Below are positions 25,930-35,110 of a stretch of DNA of 64,000 nucleotides, piece after piece. The position numbers and the translations under genes were made by a program. Below the pieces are notes generated by a model. The model had not been told where the DNA came from. It did not search any database and saw only the letters and a list, made by a program, of their open reading frames with translations. The stretch's first letter is position 1. Every line of letters starts with the position of its first letter. The stretch comes from Clostridia bacterium (GTDB lineage: Bacteria; Bacillota; Clostridia; UBA1381): assembly GCA_017443895.1 (NCBI GenBank), contig JAFSXU010000034.1:62001-126000 (forward strand). Direction: 5' to 3'.

Positions 25930-26418
25930 CTACATCAGCGTGTTTTTTCTAAATACCTGCTTCATATCCATATAACCCATAAATTTCTTGGTTACCTCAC
26001 CGTTTACGGTAAATCTTACGCAGTCTATTCCCTCAACCTCGGTTAAAGTGTTGACTATGGAATAGACTGTTAGTTTTTCCAAGCTCCTGCCGTCGGGGTG
26101 GTTTTCAAGCATTTTATTTTTTATATCCACTACCGCACACCTGTCAACCACCTCTACGCTCATACAATTTGGAATATCGGGAATAAGGCGCCGTATTTTC
26201 GGATTTTCGTCAAATCCCTTTATAAGCACCTTTATAAGCCGTTTTGCCTTTTCCTCGCCATCGCATTTGGGAATATATGTACTTACAGGTATTAACTGCA
26301 TCATCTGCGCATCGACAACATATACCTTTACACACTCTGTTTCCGTCCTGTTCTGACAGCCTATTATAAATACAACAGTGCTTGCTATAAGCATAAGCAA
26401 AAACATAATCTTCCGCAT
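25930..26418 (-). CDS. GerM-like sporulation/germination lipoprotein
   Basis: 162 aa from ATG at 26418 with TTTGGAGG eight bases upstream. It has a lipoprotein signal MRKIMFLLMLIASTVVFIIG followed by the lipobox Cys (IIGC). The rest resembles a single GerMN domain: KVYVVDAQMMQLIPVS, AKRLIKVLIKG, VEVVDRCAVVDIKNKML, LEKLTVYSIVNTLTEVEG and VRFTVNGE. GerM proteins are needed for sporulation and germination in Bacillus and usually have two such domains; this one is shorter. It is anchored to the outer face of the membrane. Confidence 0.75.
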   Translation of the reverse strand: MRKIMFLLMLIASTVVFIIGCQNRTETECVKVYVVDAQMMQLIPVSTYIPKCDGEEKAKRLIKVLIKGFDENPKIRRLIPDIPNCMSVEVVDRCAVVDIKNKMLENHPDGRSLEKLTVYSIVNTLTEVEGIDCVRFTVNGEVTKKFMGYMDMKQVFRKNTLM

Positions 26419-26479
26419 ACAAAAAGCCTCCAAATACTATTACTAAAGTATATGAAGGCTTGTACAATTTTATTACCGC

Positions 26480-26731
26480 TTAATTTTGTTTGCTCTGTTC
26501 CAATGCTATTGCAAGCTGGTCGGGGCATGATGTGCCTCTGCCACGGCAGTCAATACCGCGAAGTCTTTTTATAGCCTCGTCACGGTCCATTCCCTCTATC
26601 AATGCGCCGATTCCCTGAGTATTGCCGTTACATCCGCCTATGTACTCTACATTGTGGACTGTATTGTTATCAACCTCAAATAAAATCTGACTTGAGCAAA
26701 CGCCTGTCGGCTTGTATGAATATTTTGACAT
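26480..26731 (-). CDS. TSCPD domain protein (TIGR03905 type)
   Basis: 83 aa. The full family pattern is visible: KPTGVCSSQILFEV, VEYIGGCNGNTQGI, LIEGMDRDEAIKRLRGI and the TSCPDQLA motif (about 68-75), with four conserved cysteines that could bind a metal. The domain also occurs at the C-terminus of B12-dependent ribonucleotide reductase and as small stand-alone proteins in Clostridia. The exact role is unknown. A multi-stem RNA-like fold precedes it (26772-26875). Confidence 0.92.
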   Translation of the reverse strand: MSKYSYKPTGVCSSQILFEVDNNTVHNVEYIGGCNGNTQGIGALIEGMDRDEAIKRLRGIDCRGRGTSCPDQLAIALEQSKQN

Positions 26732-26771
26732 AATATTATCTCCTTTCCTTTTGTATTAAATGTTAATCTAA

Positions 26772-26875
26772 TACTGAAAAAGAACCAAGCAGGTCGCAGA
26801 CTTAAGCGAGCGGTGCTGTATATAGATACCGCCCCGAGCGCACAGTCTGTGAGATGCGACGGTTATTGTTCAGTA
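26772..26875 (-). ncRNA. candidate structured RNA between the DHHW and TSCPD genes
   Basis: Successive complementary pairs nest around a central loop: TACTGAA/TTCAGTA (outer, 7 bp), AACC/GGTT, GTCGCA/TGCGAC (6 bp), GACT/AGTC and GCGGT/ACCGC (5 bp, loop of 13). It includes the TGA stop of the upstream gene. On the minus strand the last stem is followed by TTCTTTTTC, so it could be an elaborate terminator, or a leader of the TSCPD gene, whose start lies about 40 nt on. Confidence 0.5.
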
Positions 26876-27973
26876 TAACATATTTATATCGGTTGTTTCT
26901 GCCATTGTACTAAGTCCGTAAATAAATATTATCTTATCATAATTTTCCTTTTTATCAAGCTCTGATACTATATCGGTATAATACCTTAAATCAACCATAT
27001 CAAGGGTATTATAATGCCGTATCAAAAACGGAGCAAGCGAGTTTGCATATGAGTCCTTGACAATTAAAATTTTCCCGTTTTCCACATCATTATTTACAAT
27101 CCTTGTATATGCATGGTTACCGTCAAGGAATACGGGATATTTATCAAGGCTTTTAAGATGCTCAAAAAAGAAAATATCGCTACAGTTTTTCTCATCCGTA
27201 CCGTCACAGATTTTTACATCTGCACTTTTAGGATAATCAAAGATTTCTATATTATCGCTCTTTTCATGCCACAGCGCACTTTTTGAATATGTAGTTCCGT
27301 AAAATCCGCCATAGCTTTTTACATCAAAATCCGAAATTTGATACGGATTTTGCACAAGCTCTTTATACGCCGTATATGCGCCGTATGAGGTCCAATGGTG
27401 GTCGGTTTTATAATAAACCTGCTCAGTTTCCCCTTTGAATTTATCACGAATATCAACTGTCTTAATCCCATATTCCTCCGCCTCGCTATATGCTTTATCA
27501 ATGAGGCTGTTATCGGGATATTCCATATGATTTTTGGGGAGCTTGTCCTCTAAAATACTGCCTGCGGTCGGGACTATCATTAAAACCGTATCGGCGCGTG
27601 TTTGTTTTGCAAAGTCCTCTATTGCCATTATATTTGCGGTAAAATATTTGTCCGATACAGGAGTGTTAATCAAATATCCGTCCTTACCTTTATATACGCC
27701 GTTTACACCGTTTCTTCCTGTGTATAAATCAAAATACGAGCTTATTGCAACAAATGTATCACGAAACGGAAAATGATCTGTTAAATACTTATCCGTATCG
27801 CCCTCAAAGCTACCGTCAAAAATGCTGCTTATACTTAAAACAGGCGGTTTTTGAAGGTTGCGCTTTTCATTATATGAAACCTCTGATTTTGGGAGCAATA
27901 CAAACATAAGAAGCATCGAAAATATAAATGCTGTAAATATTATTGCAAGCACTATATCGCGAGCTTTATTCAT
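26870..27973 (-). CDS. DHHW/AlgX-like protein of an O-acylation system
   Basis: 367 aa. An N-terminal membrane anchor (about 8-28) is followed by an SGNH-like extracytoplasmic domain. Family-typical parts are the NEKRNLQKPP motif near residue 36, FDGSFEGDTDKYLTDHFPFRD written here in two parts (FDGSFEGD, KYLTDHFPFRD), YYKTDHHWTSYGAYTAY (Asp-His-His-Trp, about 190) and IVKDSYANSLAPFL. Such proteins work with the adjacent MBOAT protein to transfer acyl (usually acetyl) groups to extracellular glycans, as AlgJ/AlgX do for alginate. It follows the MBOAT gene by 18 nt. Confidence 0.88.
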   Translation of the reverse strand: MNKARDIVLAIIFTAFIFSMLLMFVLLPKSEVSYNEKRNLQKPPVLSISSIFDGSFEGDTDKYLTDHFPFRDTFVAISSYFDLYTGRNGVNGVYKGKDGYLINTPVSDKYFTANIMAIEDFAKQTRADTVLMIVPTAGSILEDKLPKNHMEYPDNSLIDKAYSEAEEYGIKTVDIRDKFKGETEQVYYKTDHHWTSYGAYTAYKELVQNPYQISDFDVKSYGGFYGTTYSKSALWHEKSDNIEIFDYPKSADVKICDGTDEKNCSDIFFFEHLKSLDKYPVFLDGNHAYTRIVNNDVENGKILIVKDSYANSLAPFLIRHYNTLDMVDLRYYTDIVSELDKKENYDKIIFIYGLSTMAETTDINMLY

Positions 27974-27991
27974 AATATCTCCCTCCTACAT

Positions 27992-29383
27992 TTAAAATCT
28001 GAAATACAAAAACGGATTATAGCTTTGTGTTACAAGCTGTGCGGTGCAAAGCACAAGACCTAAAACTACAAGCACCGCTTGGACTGTTGCAAGCAGTCTT
28101 TTATTCGATACCCTATCCCACATATTCTTTGCAAGCGGAGTACAGCCAATAACCGTAACTGCTATCATAGGTAAATACGACAGGATAATGCTTGCACAGT
28201 TTTTGGTTATTATTCCGCCGTCCAATGTAAACATCAAACTTACATAGTCAAGCATTTGCCCCATATCCTCAAAATAGAATATTGTCCAGCCAAGGATAAT
28301 AAACAAAAGTGCATATATATGCTGTATTGCGCTTGGCAATTTTTCAAGGTATCTGCCAAATACATATTTTTCAAGCACCAGCAACACAAAATAGTATATT
28401 CCCCACACTATAAAGTTAAGGCTTGCACCGTGCCAAAAGCCCGTAAACACCCATACAACAAACATATTGAATATTACACAGGGCAGTTTACATCTGTTTC
28501 CGCCAAGCGGTATATATACATAATCCCGAAACCATGTGCTAAGCGATATATGCCACCTGCGCCAAAACTCGGTTATGCTCTTTGAGATATACGGATAATT
28601 AAAGTTTTTCATAAACTCAAACCCGAACATCTTACCCAAACCGCACGCCATATCCGAATAACCTGAGAAGTCAAAGTAAATCTGGAAGGTATAGGCTATC
28701 ATGCCTATCCATGAGCCTAAAAGCCCCGACTCCATTCCACGCACGCTATCCCATAACATTCCCATATTATTTGCGATAAGCACCTTTTTTGACAGCCCTA
28801 TCGTAAACAGCCTTACGCCGTCTGCAAATTGGTGTATATTCTCACGGCGGTTATCAAGCATATCGGCAATATCTACATACCTTACAATCGGTCCTGCAAT
28901 AAGCTGTGGAAAAAAGGATATATATGTACCGAATTTTATAATACTTTTCTGCGCCTTTGCCTCGCCACGGTATATATCTATGATATACGATACCGCCTGG
29001 AAGGTATAAAACGATATACCTATGGGCAGAGCAATATCAATTTTTGGCATTGCCGAAAATATCGGTATACCTCTTAAAATATCACTAAAAAATCCCGCGT
29101 ATTTAAACACTGCCAACAGCCCGAAGCTGATAATCAATGAAAAAATCACAAATACCCGCATACGGGATTTGTTACCGCGGTATTTTTCTATAAGTAGTCC
29201 GAATATGTAATTGCTAAGAACACTGATTGCCATAATTATTACAAAAACAGGTTCGCCCCAGCCATAAAAGACAAGGTTTGCAATCAATAAAAAGGCGTTT
29301 CTGTACCGTTTTGGAATTATATAGTATATTCCCATAACTATCGGCAGATACAGAAACATAAATATAAGACTTGAAAAATTCAA
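27992..29383 (-). CDS. MBOAT family O-acyltransferase (AlgI/DltB/PatA-like)
   Basis: 463 aa starting with TTG at 29383 (MNFSSLIF, matching the usual N-terminus of the family) after an AGGGGAA site. It has about 11 membrane segments. Motifs include PIGISFYTFQAVSYIIDIYRG written as PIGISFYTFQAVSY, FPQLIAGPIVR, FDFSGYSDMACG and FWRRWHISLSTWFRDYVYIP in two parts, with the key His in VVWVFTGFWHGASLNF. It passes acyl groups across the membrane to the DHHW partner. Together with the GDSL and DUF4358 genes it forms a minus-strand operon. Confidence 0.95.
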   Translation of the reverse strand: MNFSSLIFMFLYLPIVMGIYYIIPKRYRNAFLLIANLVFYGWGEPVFVIIMAISVLSNYIFGLLIEKYRGNKSRMRVFVIFSLIISFGLLAVFKYAGFFSDILRGIPIFSAMPKIDIALPIGISFYTFQAVSYIIDIYRGEAKAQKSIIKFGTYISFFPQLIAGPIVRYVDIADMLDNRRENIHQFADGVRLFTIGLSKKVLIANNMGMLWDSVRGMESGLLGSWIGMIAYTFQIYFDFSGYSDMACGLGKMFGFEFMKNFNYPYISKSITEFWRRWHISLSTWFRDYVYIPLGGNRCKLPCVIFNMFVVWVFTGFWHGASLNFIVWGIYYFVLLVLEKYVFGRYLEKLPSAIQHIYALLFIILGWTIFYFEDMGQMLDYVSLMFTLDGGIITKNCASIILSYLPMIAVTVIGCTPLAKNMWDRVSNKRLLATVQAVLVVLGLVLCTAQLVTQSYNPFLYFRF

Positions 29384-29488
29384 AACCTATTCCCCTTATC
29401 TTGCTGATGTTGTTACAGCGTATGTTTTAGCTGACTTTGATATCACCGTTTGCAGTGTCTTACAAGCTATTGACTCTTGTGACATTTT

Positions 29489-29947
29489 TTATTTTGCCAG
29501 CTCTGCAATTTTTGATATAACCTTGCCTGCATCGTCATTTGACACGCACACAACCACACAATCACCTATTACCGACACAACCGCATCGTCAAGCTTTGGC
29601 ACCTCATTGGGCGCATAGGATGTATAGTTGGTTGTTTGTGAATCGAGGTGCGCCTGCACCTGCTCCTCCACCTTTTTGGTATCATCACTCTTAAAGACAG
29701 CTATCTCATCAACAACCGCTCTTGTTCCGCTATAGCCGTATGCCTCGGACACATCGTCCTCTGTAAGTCCGTACCGTCTTAAAAGCGCAGTGTTTGAAAT
29801 ATTTGTCAGTTCCTCTGAAAATGCAACCTCATTCTTTAACCCGTCCGCAAGCGCTTTTATATCAATATTTACATTATCCGCATTCTTTGTACAAGCGCAC
29901 AACAAAATTGATGACATTAAAGCCAAAACCAATATAATCTTTTTCAT
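29489..29947 (-). CDS. DUF4358 lipoprotein
   Basis: 152 aa with signal MKKIILVLALMSSILLCAC and lipobox LCAC at residues 16-19. The mature part has the DUF4358 pattern: LADGLKNEVAF, LRRYGLTEDDV and EIAVFKSDD, with a late VIGDCVVVCVSND. DUF4358 lipoproteins occur frequently beside MBOAT/DHHW genes in Clostridia. Function is unknown; a helper role for glycan acylation at the cell surface is an inference from neighbourhood only. The 105-bp gap to the MBOAT gene holds no convincing feature. Confidence 0.85.
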   Translation of the reverse strand: MKKIILVLALMSSILLCACTKNADNVNIDIKALADGLKNEVAFSEELTNISNTALLRRYGLTEDDVSEAYGYSGTRAVVDEIAVFKSDDTKKVEEQVQAHLDSQTTNYTSYAPNEVPKLDDAVVSVIGDCVVVCVSNDDAGKVISKIAELAK

Positions 29948-29962
29948 TTTATGTATCTCTCC

Positions 29963-30796
29963 CTATTCGCAGTTTTTCTGTATAAATTTCAAGCATCTGA
30001 TATAATAGTCCTCGCCAAAATGCACGCCGTCGGTTGCAACCTCGGCAGGTAAATATCCGTCCTTGCCGACAGTAGCTTTAAAGATATTTGCATACCCGAC
30101 ATTCATTTTCTTTGCAAGCGCCTTTATATCCTTGTTATACTCTTTAACAGCTTCAATATTCAAATTATCAATATCCTGATTTGATATATTTTTTGAAATG
30201 GCAGTTATCGCAAGAAGATACAGCTTGGCATTTGGCTGATATGAGCGTACTTTTTCTATAAGCTCCTCATATGCTTCAATAAATGAATTGCCTACCCAGC
30301 CGACCTCATTCTCACCAAACATAAGGAATATTTTGTTATATTCCTTGCCGTTATCAAGCTCATCAACAACAGGAATGTCACTCATATCCATAGAATCTGT
30401 CATCGCCTGCGAAACACTCAAGCCTACCTTTGAAAAATAATCCGCATCATCAATAAGTCCGTAAACTGCCAATCCGTCTATAAACGAATTACCTAAAAAT
30501 GCACAATTACTGTAATATGTCTGATTTATTCCGTTATCGTCGATAACAGGCTCGGGTGTTGGCGTGGGCGTTGCATTTGCTTCAAGCTCCGCTTTTATTT
30601 GAGCCTCTCTTTGCGCTCTGTGCTCTGCGACTTTGCCTGCACAGCTTTTTATTCCCAAAACCAAAGCAACCAGTATCAATAAAGCCAAAAGACAGAGCAA
30701 AACCCTTCTTAATATGAATATTCTTCTTTTATTTTGACGCTCCCGTTCTCTTTTTCTTTTCTGTATTTCTTCAATTCTATGTTTTTCTATAGCCAT
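29963..30796 (-). CDS. membrane-anchored SGNH/GDSL hydrolase-like protein
   Basis: 277 aa from ATG at 30796 with GAGGAT upstream; a GTG six codons earlier overlaps that site. A very basic N-terminus (about 1-25, many Lys/Arg) precedes one membrane helix (RRVLLCLLALLILVALVLGI). After a Thr-Pro-rich linker (ATPTPTPEPVID) comes the catalytic module: CAFLGNSFIDGLAVYG (Ser block I), FLMFGENEVGW (block III) and DGVHFGEDYY (Asp-x-x-His, block V). All catalytic positions appear present. It is first gene of the operon with MBOAT/DHHW and probably removes or transfers O-acetyl groups. Confidence 0.85.
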   Translation of the reverse strand: MAIEKHRIEEIQKRKRERERQNKRRIFILRRVLLCLLALLILVALVLGIKSCAGKVAEHRAQREAQIKAELEANATPTPTPEPVIDDNGINQTYYSNCAFLGNSFIDGLAVYGLIDDADYFSKVGLSVSQAMTDSMDMSDIPVVDELDNGKEYNKIFLMFGENEVGWVGNSFIEAYEELIEKVRSYQPNAKLYLLAITAISKNISNQDIDNLNIEAVKEYNKDIKALAKKMNVGYANIFKATVGKDGYLPAEVATDGVHFGEDYYIRCLKFIQKNCE

Positions 30797-30838
30797 ATTT
30801 ATCCTCTTTTTCACTACTCAAAACAACACATATACAAA

Positions 30839-30867
30839 ATAATATCACACTTAAATATCATCGTCAA
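30839..30867 (-). promoter_or_regulatory. sigma-A promoter of the O-acylation operon
   Basis: Minus strand: TTGACG (30862-30867), 17-bp spacer, TATTAT (30839-30844), about 42 bp before the start at 30796. Confidence 0.7.
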
Positions 30868-30994
30868 GCGGTTTATTATATCCGTTTTAATTTTTGACAT
30901 TTTATACTGTTATTTTTATTTTTGTTCCTGCTTTTTATACAAATTTATTTTGGGGAATTATAAAAAAGATTGAAAACCATCAACCCCCTAACCC

Positions 30995-31061
30995 CCAATC
31001 TTGGGGGCAAAAAGGAAATCTTTTTTTGAATAAGCAAAATTGCTCACCTTGCGAGCAATTT
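30995..31061. repeat. two intergenic hairpins
   Basis: CCCCCAATCTTGGGGG (about 30995-31010) and AAATTGCTC-ACCTTGC-GAGCAATTT (about 31037-31061) lie between the promoter of the O-acylation operon and the aminotransferase terminator. The rest of this 300-bp gap holds only the promoter and terminator listed. Confidence 0.5.
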
Positions 31062-31071
31062 ACTATATTAT

Positions 31072-31106
31072 AAAAAAAAGACCGATACGAAAAAAGCATA
31101 TCGGTC
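31072..31106 (-). terminator. terminator after the aminotransferase gene
   Basis: GACCGATA/TATCGGTC stem (31080-31106) with a T-run of eight on the minus strand, 11 nt after the gene end. Confidence 0.9.
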
Positions 31107-31117
31107 AATAAATTTAT

Positions 31118-32404
31118 TTAGTTTTCAAGTAATTTTTCCACCGACGCCAGTTTTAAGCACAGTACAAACACCTTGCAAGCCTCTTTTAGCTCGGCAGGTG
31201 ATGGGAATGTAGGCGCAATTCTTATATTTGAGTCGTGCGGATCGTTTCCGTACGGGTATGTCGCACCTGCGTCGGTCATTTTAACGCCTGCATTTGCGCA
31301 AAGGCTTACAACCCTTTTTGCACAGCCGTCCATGGTATCAAGCGAGATAAAATATCCGCCCTTGGGATTTGACCACTTTGCAATGTCAAGCGGCGCAATC
31401 TCTTTATCCAGCATATCAAGCACAGTCTTAAACTTCGGTCTTAAAATGGCAGCGTGCTTTTTCATATGCTCTACCATACCGTCAAAATCGCCAAAGAACT
31501 TTATATGTCTTAACTGATTTAACTTATCATGGCCGATAGTCTGAACGGTCATTTGATTTTTTATAAACTCAATATTCTTGGGCGACGATGCGATTGCCGC
31601 AATACCGCTGCCGGGGAAAGTTACCTTCGAGGTTGAACAGAATTTAAAGACAATATCGGGATTACCCGCTTTTTGACATTCCTCCAAAATTTCCGGAATA
31701 TAATCCTGATTTTCAGGTTCGTCAAAAAGATGATGTATACAATAGGCATTATCCCAATAAATTCTGAAATCCTCCGCCGCAGGCTTTAAATTTGCAAATC
31801 TTTGGACTACCTCAGTTGAATATGTTATGCCTCCCGGATTTGAATACTTTGGCACACACCAAATACCCTTTACCATCGGATCACTTGATACATATTCCTC
31901 AACCATATCCATATCGGGACCGTTATCATCCATAGGAACAGGTATCATTTCAATACCGAAGAACTCTGTTATGGCAAAATGCCTGTCATAGCCCGGTACA
32001 GGGCATAAAAACTTCACTTTACCGTCAAGCTTTGCCCATGGCGTTGAACCGCAAACACCGTGCGTCATTGACCTTGAAACGGTATCATACATAACATTTA
32101 AGCTTGAGTTTCCATATATTATAATATCCTCAATCGGACATTCTATCATTGCGCTTAACAGTCTTTTTGCCTCGATTATACCGTCAAGCACACCGTAGTT
32201 TCTGCAATCAATATTCTGCTCGTTTACAAGATCGTCTGATGAGAGAGCATCAATCATTCCCATAGAAAGATCAAGCTGTGCTTTATCAGGCTTACCCCTT
32301 GACATATCAAGATTTAAGCTGAGTCCGCATATCTGTTTATATTCTCTTTTTAATCTTGTAAGTTCAGATTCTAATTCTTCCTTTGATAAAGTCCTGTATG
32401 ACAT
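31118..32404 (-). CDS. PLP-dependent aminotransferase (aspartate aminotransferase subfamily Ic-like)
   Basis: 428 aa. It starts MSYRTLSKEELESELTRLKR and carries LDMSRGKPDKAQLDLS (about 32-47), characteristic of the PF12897-type group within fold type I. The PLP-binding lysine lies in FKFCSTSKVTFPGSGIA (about 250-266), and IWCVPKYSNPGG matches the substrate/cofactor loop. The ending IRIAPTFPSP contains the carboxylate-binding Arg. Members characterised elsewhere use aspartate and 2-oxoglutarate. It is a monocistronic unit with promoter and terminator. Confidence 0.88.
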   Translation of the reverse strand: MSYRTLSKEELESELTRLKREYKQICGLSLNLDMSRGKPDKAQLDLSMGMIDALSSDDLVNEQNIDCRNYGVLDGIIEAKRLLSAMIECPIEDIIIYGNSSLNVMYDTVSRSMTHGVCGSTPWAKLDGKVKFLCPVPGYDRHFAITEFFGIEMIPVPMDDNGPDMDMVEEYVSSDPMVKGIWCVPKYSNPGGITYSTEVVQRFANLKPAAEDFRIYWDNAYCIHHLFDEPENQDYIPEILEECQKAGNPDIVFKFCSTSKVTFPGSGIAAIASSPKNIEFIKNQMTVQTIGHDKLNQLRHIKFFGDFDGMVEHMKKHAAILRPKFKTVLDMLDKEIAPLDIAKWSNPKGGYFISLDTMDGCAKRVVSLCANAGVKMTDAGATYPYGNDPHDSNIRIAPTFPSPAELKEACKVFVLCLKLASVEKLLEN

Positions 32405-32448
32405 ATCCTATTTCCTCCCCTGTCCTCATTATCTTCAGACACTTTGAA

Positions 32449-32477
32449 AGTATATCATACATTGGCTTTTGAGTCAA
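32449..32477 (-). promoter_or_regulatory. sigma-A promoter of the aminotransferase gene
   Basis: Minus strand: TTGACT (32472-32477), 17-bp spacer, TATACT (32449-32454). Confidence 0.75.
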
Positions 32478-32530
32478 GATTTTTAGCCCTGACAAACTCT
32501 ACAAAACACTCACTCATTTGCGCGTTTATG

Positions 32531-33301
32531 CTATACAAATTTTCTTAACTGTTTTAAAGCTCCCTTCTCAAGTCTTGAAACCTGCGCCTGGGAAATTCCA
32601 ATCTCGTCTGCTACCTCCATTTGCGTTTTGCCCTGAAAAAATCTAAGGCTTAAAATATACTTCTCCCTATCCTCAAGATGTTTCATAGCCTCATTTAATG
32701 CAATATTTTCAAGCCATGCCTCATCACTGTTTTTTGTATCCTTTACCTGGTCCATTACAAAGATTGCCTCGCCTCCGTCATGATACACAGGCTCAAAGAG
32801 CGATACCGGATCTGCTATTGCATCAAGCGCAAAAACGACATCCTCCTTAGGTAGGTCAAGCTCCTTTGCGACCTCGCTTATAGTCGGCTCCTTTAAATTT
32901 ACGGCTGTCATTTTTTCCTTTACCTTAAGCGCCTTATATGCAATATCCTTTAAAGACCTGCTTACACGGATTGAATTATTATCCCTTAAATACCGTCTTA
33001 TCTCGCCTATTATCATAGGTACGGCGTAGGTTGAAAACTGAACATTTTGAGTTAAATCAAAATTATCTATCGCCTTTATAAGACCTATACAGCCAACCTG
33101 AAATAAATCGTCTACATTCTCGCCCCTATTATTAAATCTTTGTATGACGCTTAGGACCAAGCGTAAATTTCCATATATAAACTTTTCACGAGCGTTTATA
33201 TCCCCCTCTTTTATCCTTTTGAAAAGTTCGTCCTTTTCCTTTTTGGATAAAACAGGGAGCTTTGCTGTGTTTACTCCACATATTTCTACCTTGTTTATCA
33301 T
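32531..33301 (-). CDS. sigG: RNA polymerase sporulation sigma factor SigG
   Basis: 256 aa from ATG at 33301 with AAGGAGG upstream; the longer frame would run into the sigE-sigG gap. It starts MINKVEICGVNTAKLPVL, the near-invariant SigG N-terminus. Region 2 is LRLVLSVIQRFNNRGENVDD...GCIGLIKAIDNFD..., followed by STYAVPMIIGEIRRYLRDNN. The region 4 helix-turn-helix is GKTQMEVADEIGISQAQVSR. SigG directs late forespore transcription, including SASP and spoVA genes such as those at 18.5-20.4 kb. It follows sigE, the classical gene order, with a small palindrome (GCCGTAAA/TTTACGGC) in the gap. Confidence 0.97.
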   Translation of the reverse strand: MINKVEICGVNTAKLPVLSKKEKDELFKRIKEGDINAREKFIYGNLRLVLSVIQRFNNRGENVDDLFQVGCIGLIKAIDNFDLTQNVQFSTYAVPMIIGEIRRYLRDNNSIRVSRSLKDIAYKALKVKEKMTAVNLKEPTISEVAKELDLPKEDVVFALDAIADPVSLFEPVYHDGGEAIFVMDQVKDTKNSDEAWLENIALNEAMKHLEDREKYILSLRFFQGKTQMEVADEIGISQAQVSRLEKGALKQLRKFV

Positions 33302-33383
33302 GCTGTTTCCTCCTTGTGTTTTGCCGTAAATTTTTACGGCTATGTAAGTAAAGAAATTCACGAAAACAGCATCCTTTATATTA

Positions 33384-34097
33384 TCAGCTCATTTTTACTA
33401 TCTCTTTTTTAAGTCTTTTTATTATCCGTTTTTCAAGTCTTGATATATACGACTGCGATATGCCCATGGTATCGGCTACCTCCTTTTGGGTTTGCTCACG
33501 CTTTCCAGACAAGCCGAACCTAAGCTCCATAATTTTTCGCTCTCGTTGGTTTAATTTGGTAAGCGCCGTCTTTAAGAGGCTTTTATCAACCTCGTTTTCA
33601 ATATTTTTGTATATTATATCATTGTCCGTCCCCAAAACATCCGATAATAAAAGCTCGTTACCGTCCCAATCAATATTTAACGGTTCGTCAATTGACACCT
33701 CGCTTTTCATATTTGAATTTTTCCTAAGATACATCAAAATTTCATTTTCTATACAGCGCGATGCATATGTTGCAAGCTTAATATTTTTATCGGGTTTGAA
33801 TGTGTTTATTGCTTTTATGAGTCCTATCGTACCGATTGATATTAAATCCTCGACATATATGCCTGTATTTTCAAACTTCCTTGCAATATACACAACAAGC
33901 CTCAGATTATGCTCAATAAGAATTTCTTTGACGGACATATCTCCGTTTCTTAATCTTTCAATTACCCTTTCCTCCTCTTCCTTTGTAAGCGGCGCAGGCA
34001 GTGTATCGCTTCCGCCTATGTAAAACAGCTCTCCGTTTTTGTATACATTGTTACCCCAGACTATAAACCGGTGTTCAAGTCTTTGCAATAGTTTCAT
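33384..34097 (-). CDS. sigE: RNA polymerase sporulation sigma factor SigE (pro-form)
   Basis: 237 aa from ATG at 34097. AGGAGG lies 13 bases upstream, slightly far, but the start matches other SigE proteins. The N-terminal pro-sequence (about 1-27, [15 protein letters not shown]...) is removed by Spo[17 protein letters not shown] marks the cleavage neighbourhood. Core motifs include [67 protein letters not shown] and the C-terminal [23 protein letters not shown]. It controls early mother-cell genes. It lies directly downstream of spoIIGA. Confidence 0.97.
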   Translation of the reverse strand: MKLLQRLEHRFIVWGNNVYKNGELFYIGGSDTLPAPLTKEEEERVIERLRNGDMSVKEILIEHNLRLVVYIARKFENTGIYVEDLISIGTIGLIKAINTFKPDKNIKLATYASRCIENEILMYLRKNSNMKSEVSIDEPLNIDWDGNELLLSDVLGTDNDIIYKNIENEVDKSLLKTALTKLNQRERKIMELRFGLSGKREQTQKEVADTMGISQSYISRLEKRIIKRLKKEIVKMS

Positions 34098-34116
34098 TTT
34101 ATTCCATAATCCTCCT

Positions 34117-34923
34117 TTAAATTGTTGCCCCGATAAGTGCGCTATATTTATTTTCATCCGAAAGTTTATTGGTGGTTATGCCTATATATGCACCGCCAAT
34201 TACCCGATTTTCATCCACAAGTCCGATACTGTCGGCAAAAAAGGCACACATTATTCTTTTACCGCCGCCAACCGTTTTATACGGAACAAGCCTAATCCTG
34301 AATTCTACCACATTTTCTCTAAAATCATTAAACTCCATATTATCAAACAGGCTCATAACCCTGCTCCACTCGCATACTATAACAGGCAGTCCCGAAACAG
34401 GCTCACGGAGCAAATTTCCGCTGTCAACCAGCGCTTTTATGGTTACGGATTTGTCGCCAACCATAATTTTCACTTTTTTGTATTTTTGACCTTTATATTT
34501 TTCAAAAAAATACATACCTGCAACAATAACAGCATAGGTTATTGCAAACACCGCAATAAACCTTATAATCGGAATATTAAAATATATTATACCGTTATTT
34601 ACATAGACCTCGCTAAACTGCGAAAAAGTGTCAATCGCCATAAAAACTGCCGACATTATTGCAGACATTATTGAAAATATAATAATTTCGGCTCGCTTTA
34701 TGCCAAAGGCAAATATGGGAATTACAACAAATCCGCATATCCGTATAATAAACCCGATATCGTAAAAGCAAATTACCATAACCGCTATAGCACCGCCGAT
34801 AATCGAGGCTATAATTTTCCGCTTCATTACGATTTTGCATTTCCTTATGCGTGAGGTTAAATCCAGTAATATAAATGTGCTTATGGCATTTACAAAAAAC
34901 AGAATATCTGCATACATTTCCAC
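34117..34923 (-). CDS. spoIIGA: sigma-E processing peptidase SpoIIGA
   Basis: 268 aa starting with GTG at 34923 ([15 protein letters not shown]), preceded by GAGGTGAT. Five hydrophobic segments occupy about residues 5-150. A cytoplasmic aspartic-protease-like domain follows with the catalytic [12 protein letters not shown] (Asp-Ser-Gly, about 163-174) and [15 protein letters not shown]. SpoIIGA sits in the septum and activates pro-SigE after a signal from the forespore (SpoIIR). It forms an operon with sigE (19-nt gap). Confidence 0.95.
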   Translation of the reverse strand: MEMYADILFFVNAISTFILLDLTSRIRKCKIVMKRKIIASIIGGAIAVMVICFYDIGFIIRICGFVVIPIFAFGIKRAEIIIFSIMSAIMSAVFMAIDTFSQFSEVYVNNGIIYFNIPIIRFIAVFAITYAVIVAGMYFFEKYKGQKYKKVKIMVGDKSVTIKALVDSGNLLREPVSGLPVIVCEWSRVMSLFDNMEFNDFRENVVEFRIRLVPYKTVGGGKRIMCAFFADSIGLVDENRVIGGAYIGITTNKLSDENKYSALIGATI

Positions 34924-35073
34924 TTACATCACCTCTTTTTTAACACAATGTTGTCAAGCTAAGTGAATAAGACTCGTCAGCCACCACAATCGGTGTCAGC
35001 TAAGTTTCGTAAACATATAATTAACTTGACGGCATTGCTTTTTAACACTTACTTTTTTTGTTTCCTTAACAAT

Positions 35074-35079
35074 TATACT
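35074..35079 (-). promoter_or_regulatory. candidate -10 of the spoIIGA promoter
   Basis: Minus strand TATAAT at 35074-35079 lies between the Spo0A boxes and the gene. A TTGA-like -35 (35101-35104) is about 19-21 bp upstream, longer than the usual 17, as in the Spo0A-dependent Bacillus spoIIG promoter. Confidence 0.4.
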
Positions 35080-35110
35080 CCTATACTTACGCAAAACTTG
35101 TCAAATACCG

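Noticed and set aside
29396-29485. 29-codon frame between the DUF4358 and MBOAT genes
   Set aside because: ATG start without any ribosome binding site and Ser/Thr/Lys-rich random-looking product.
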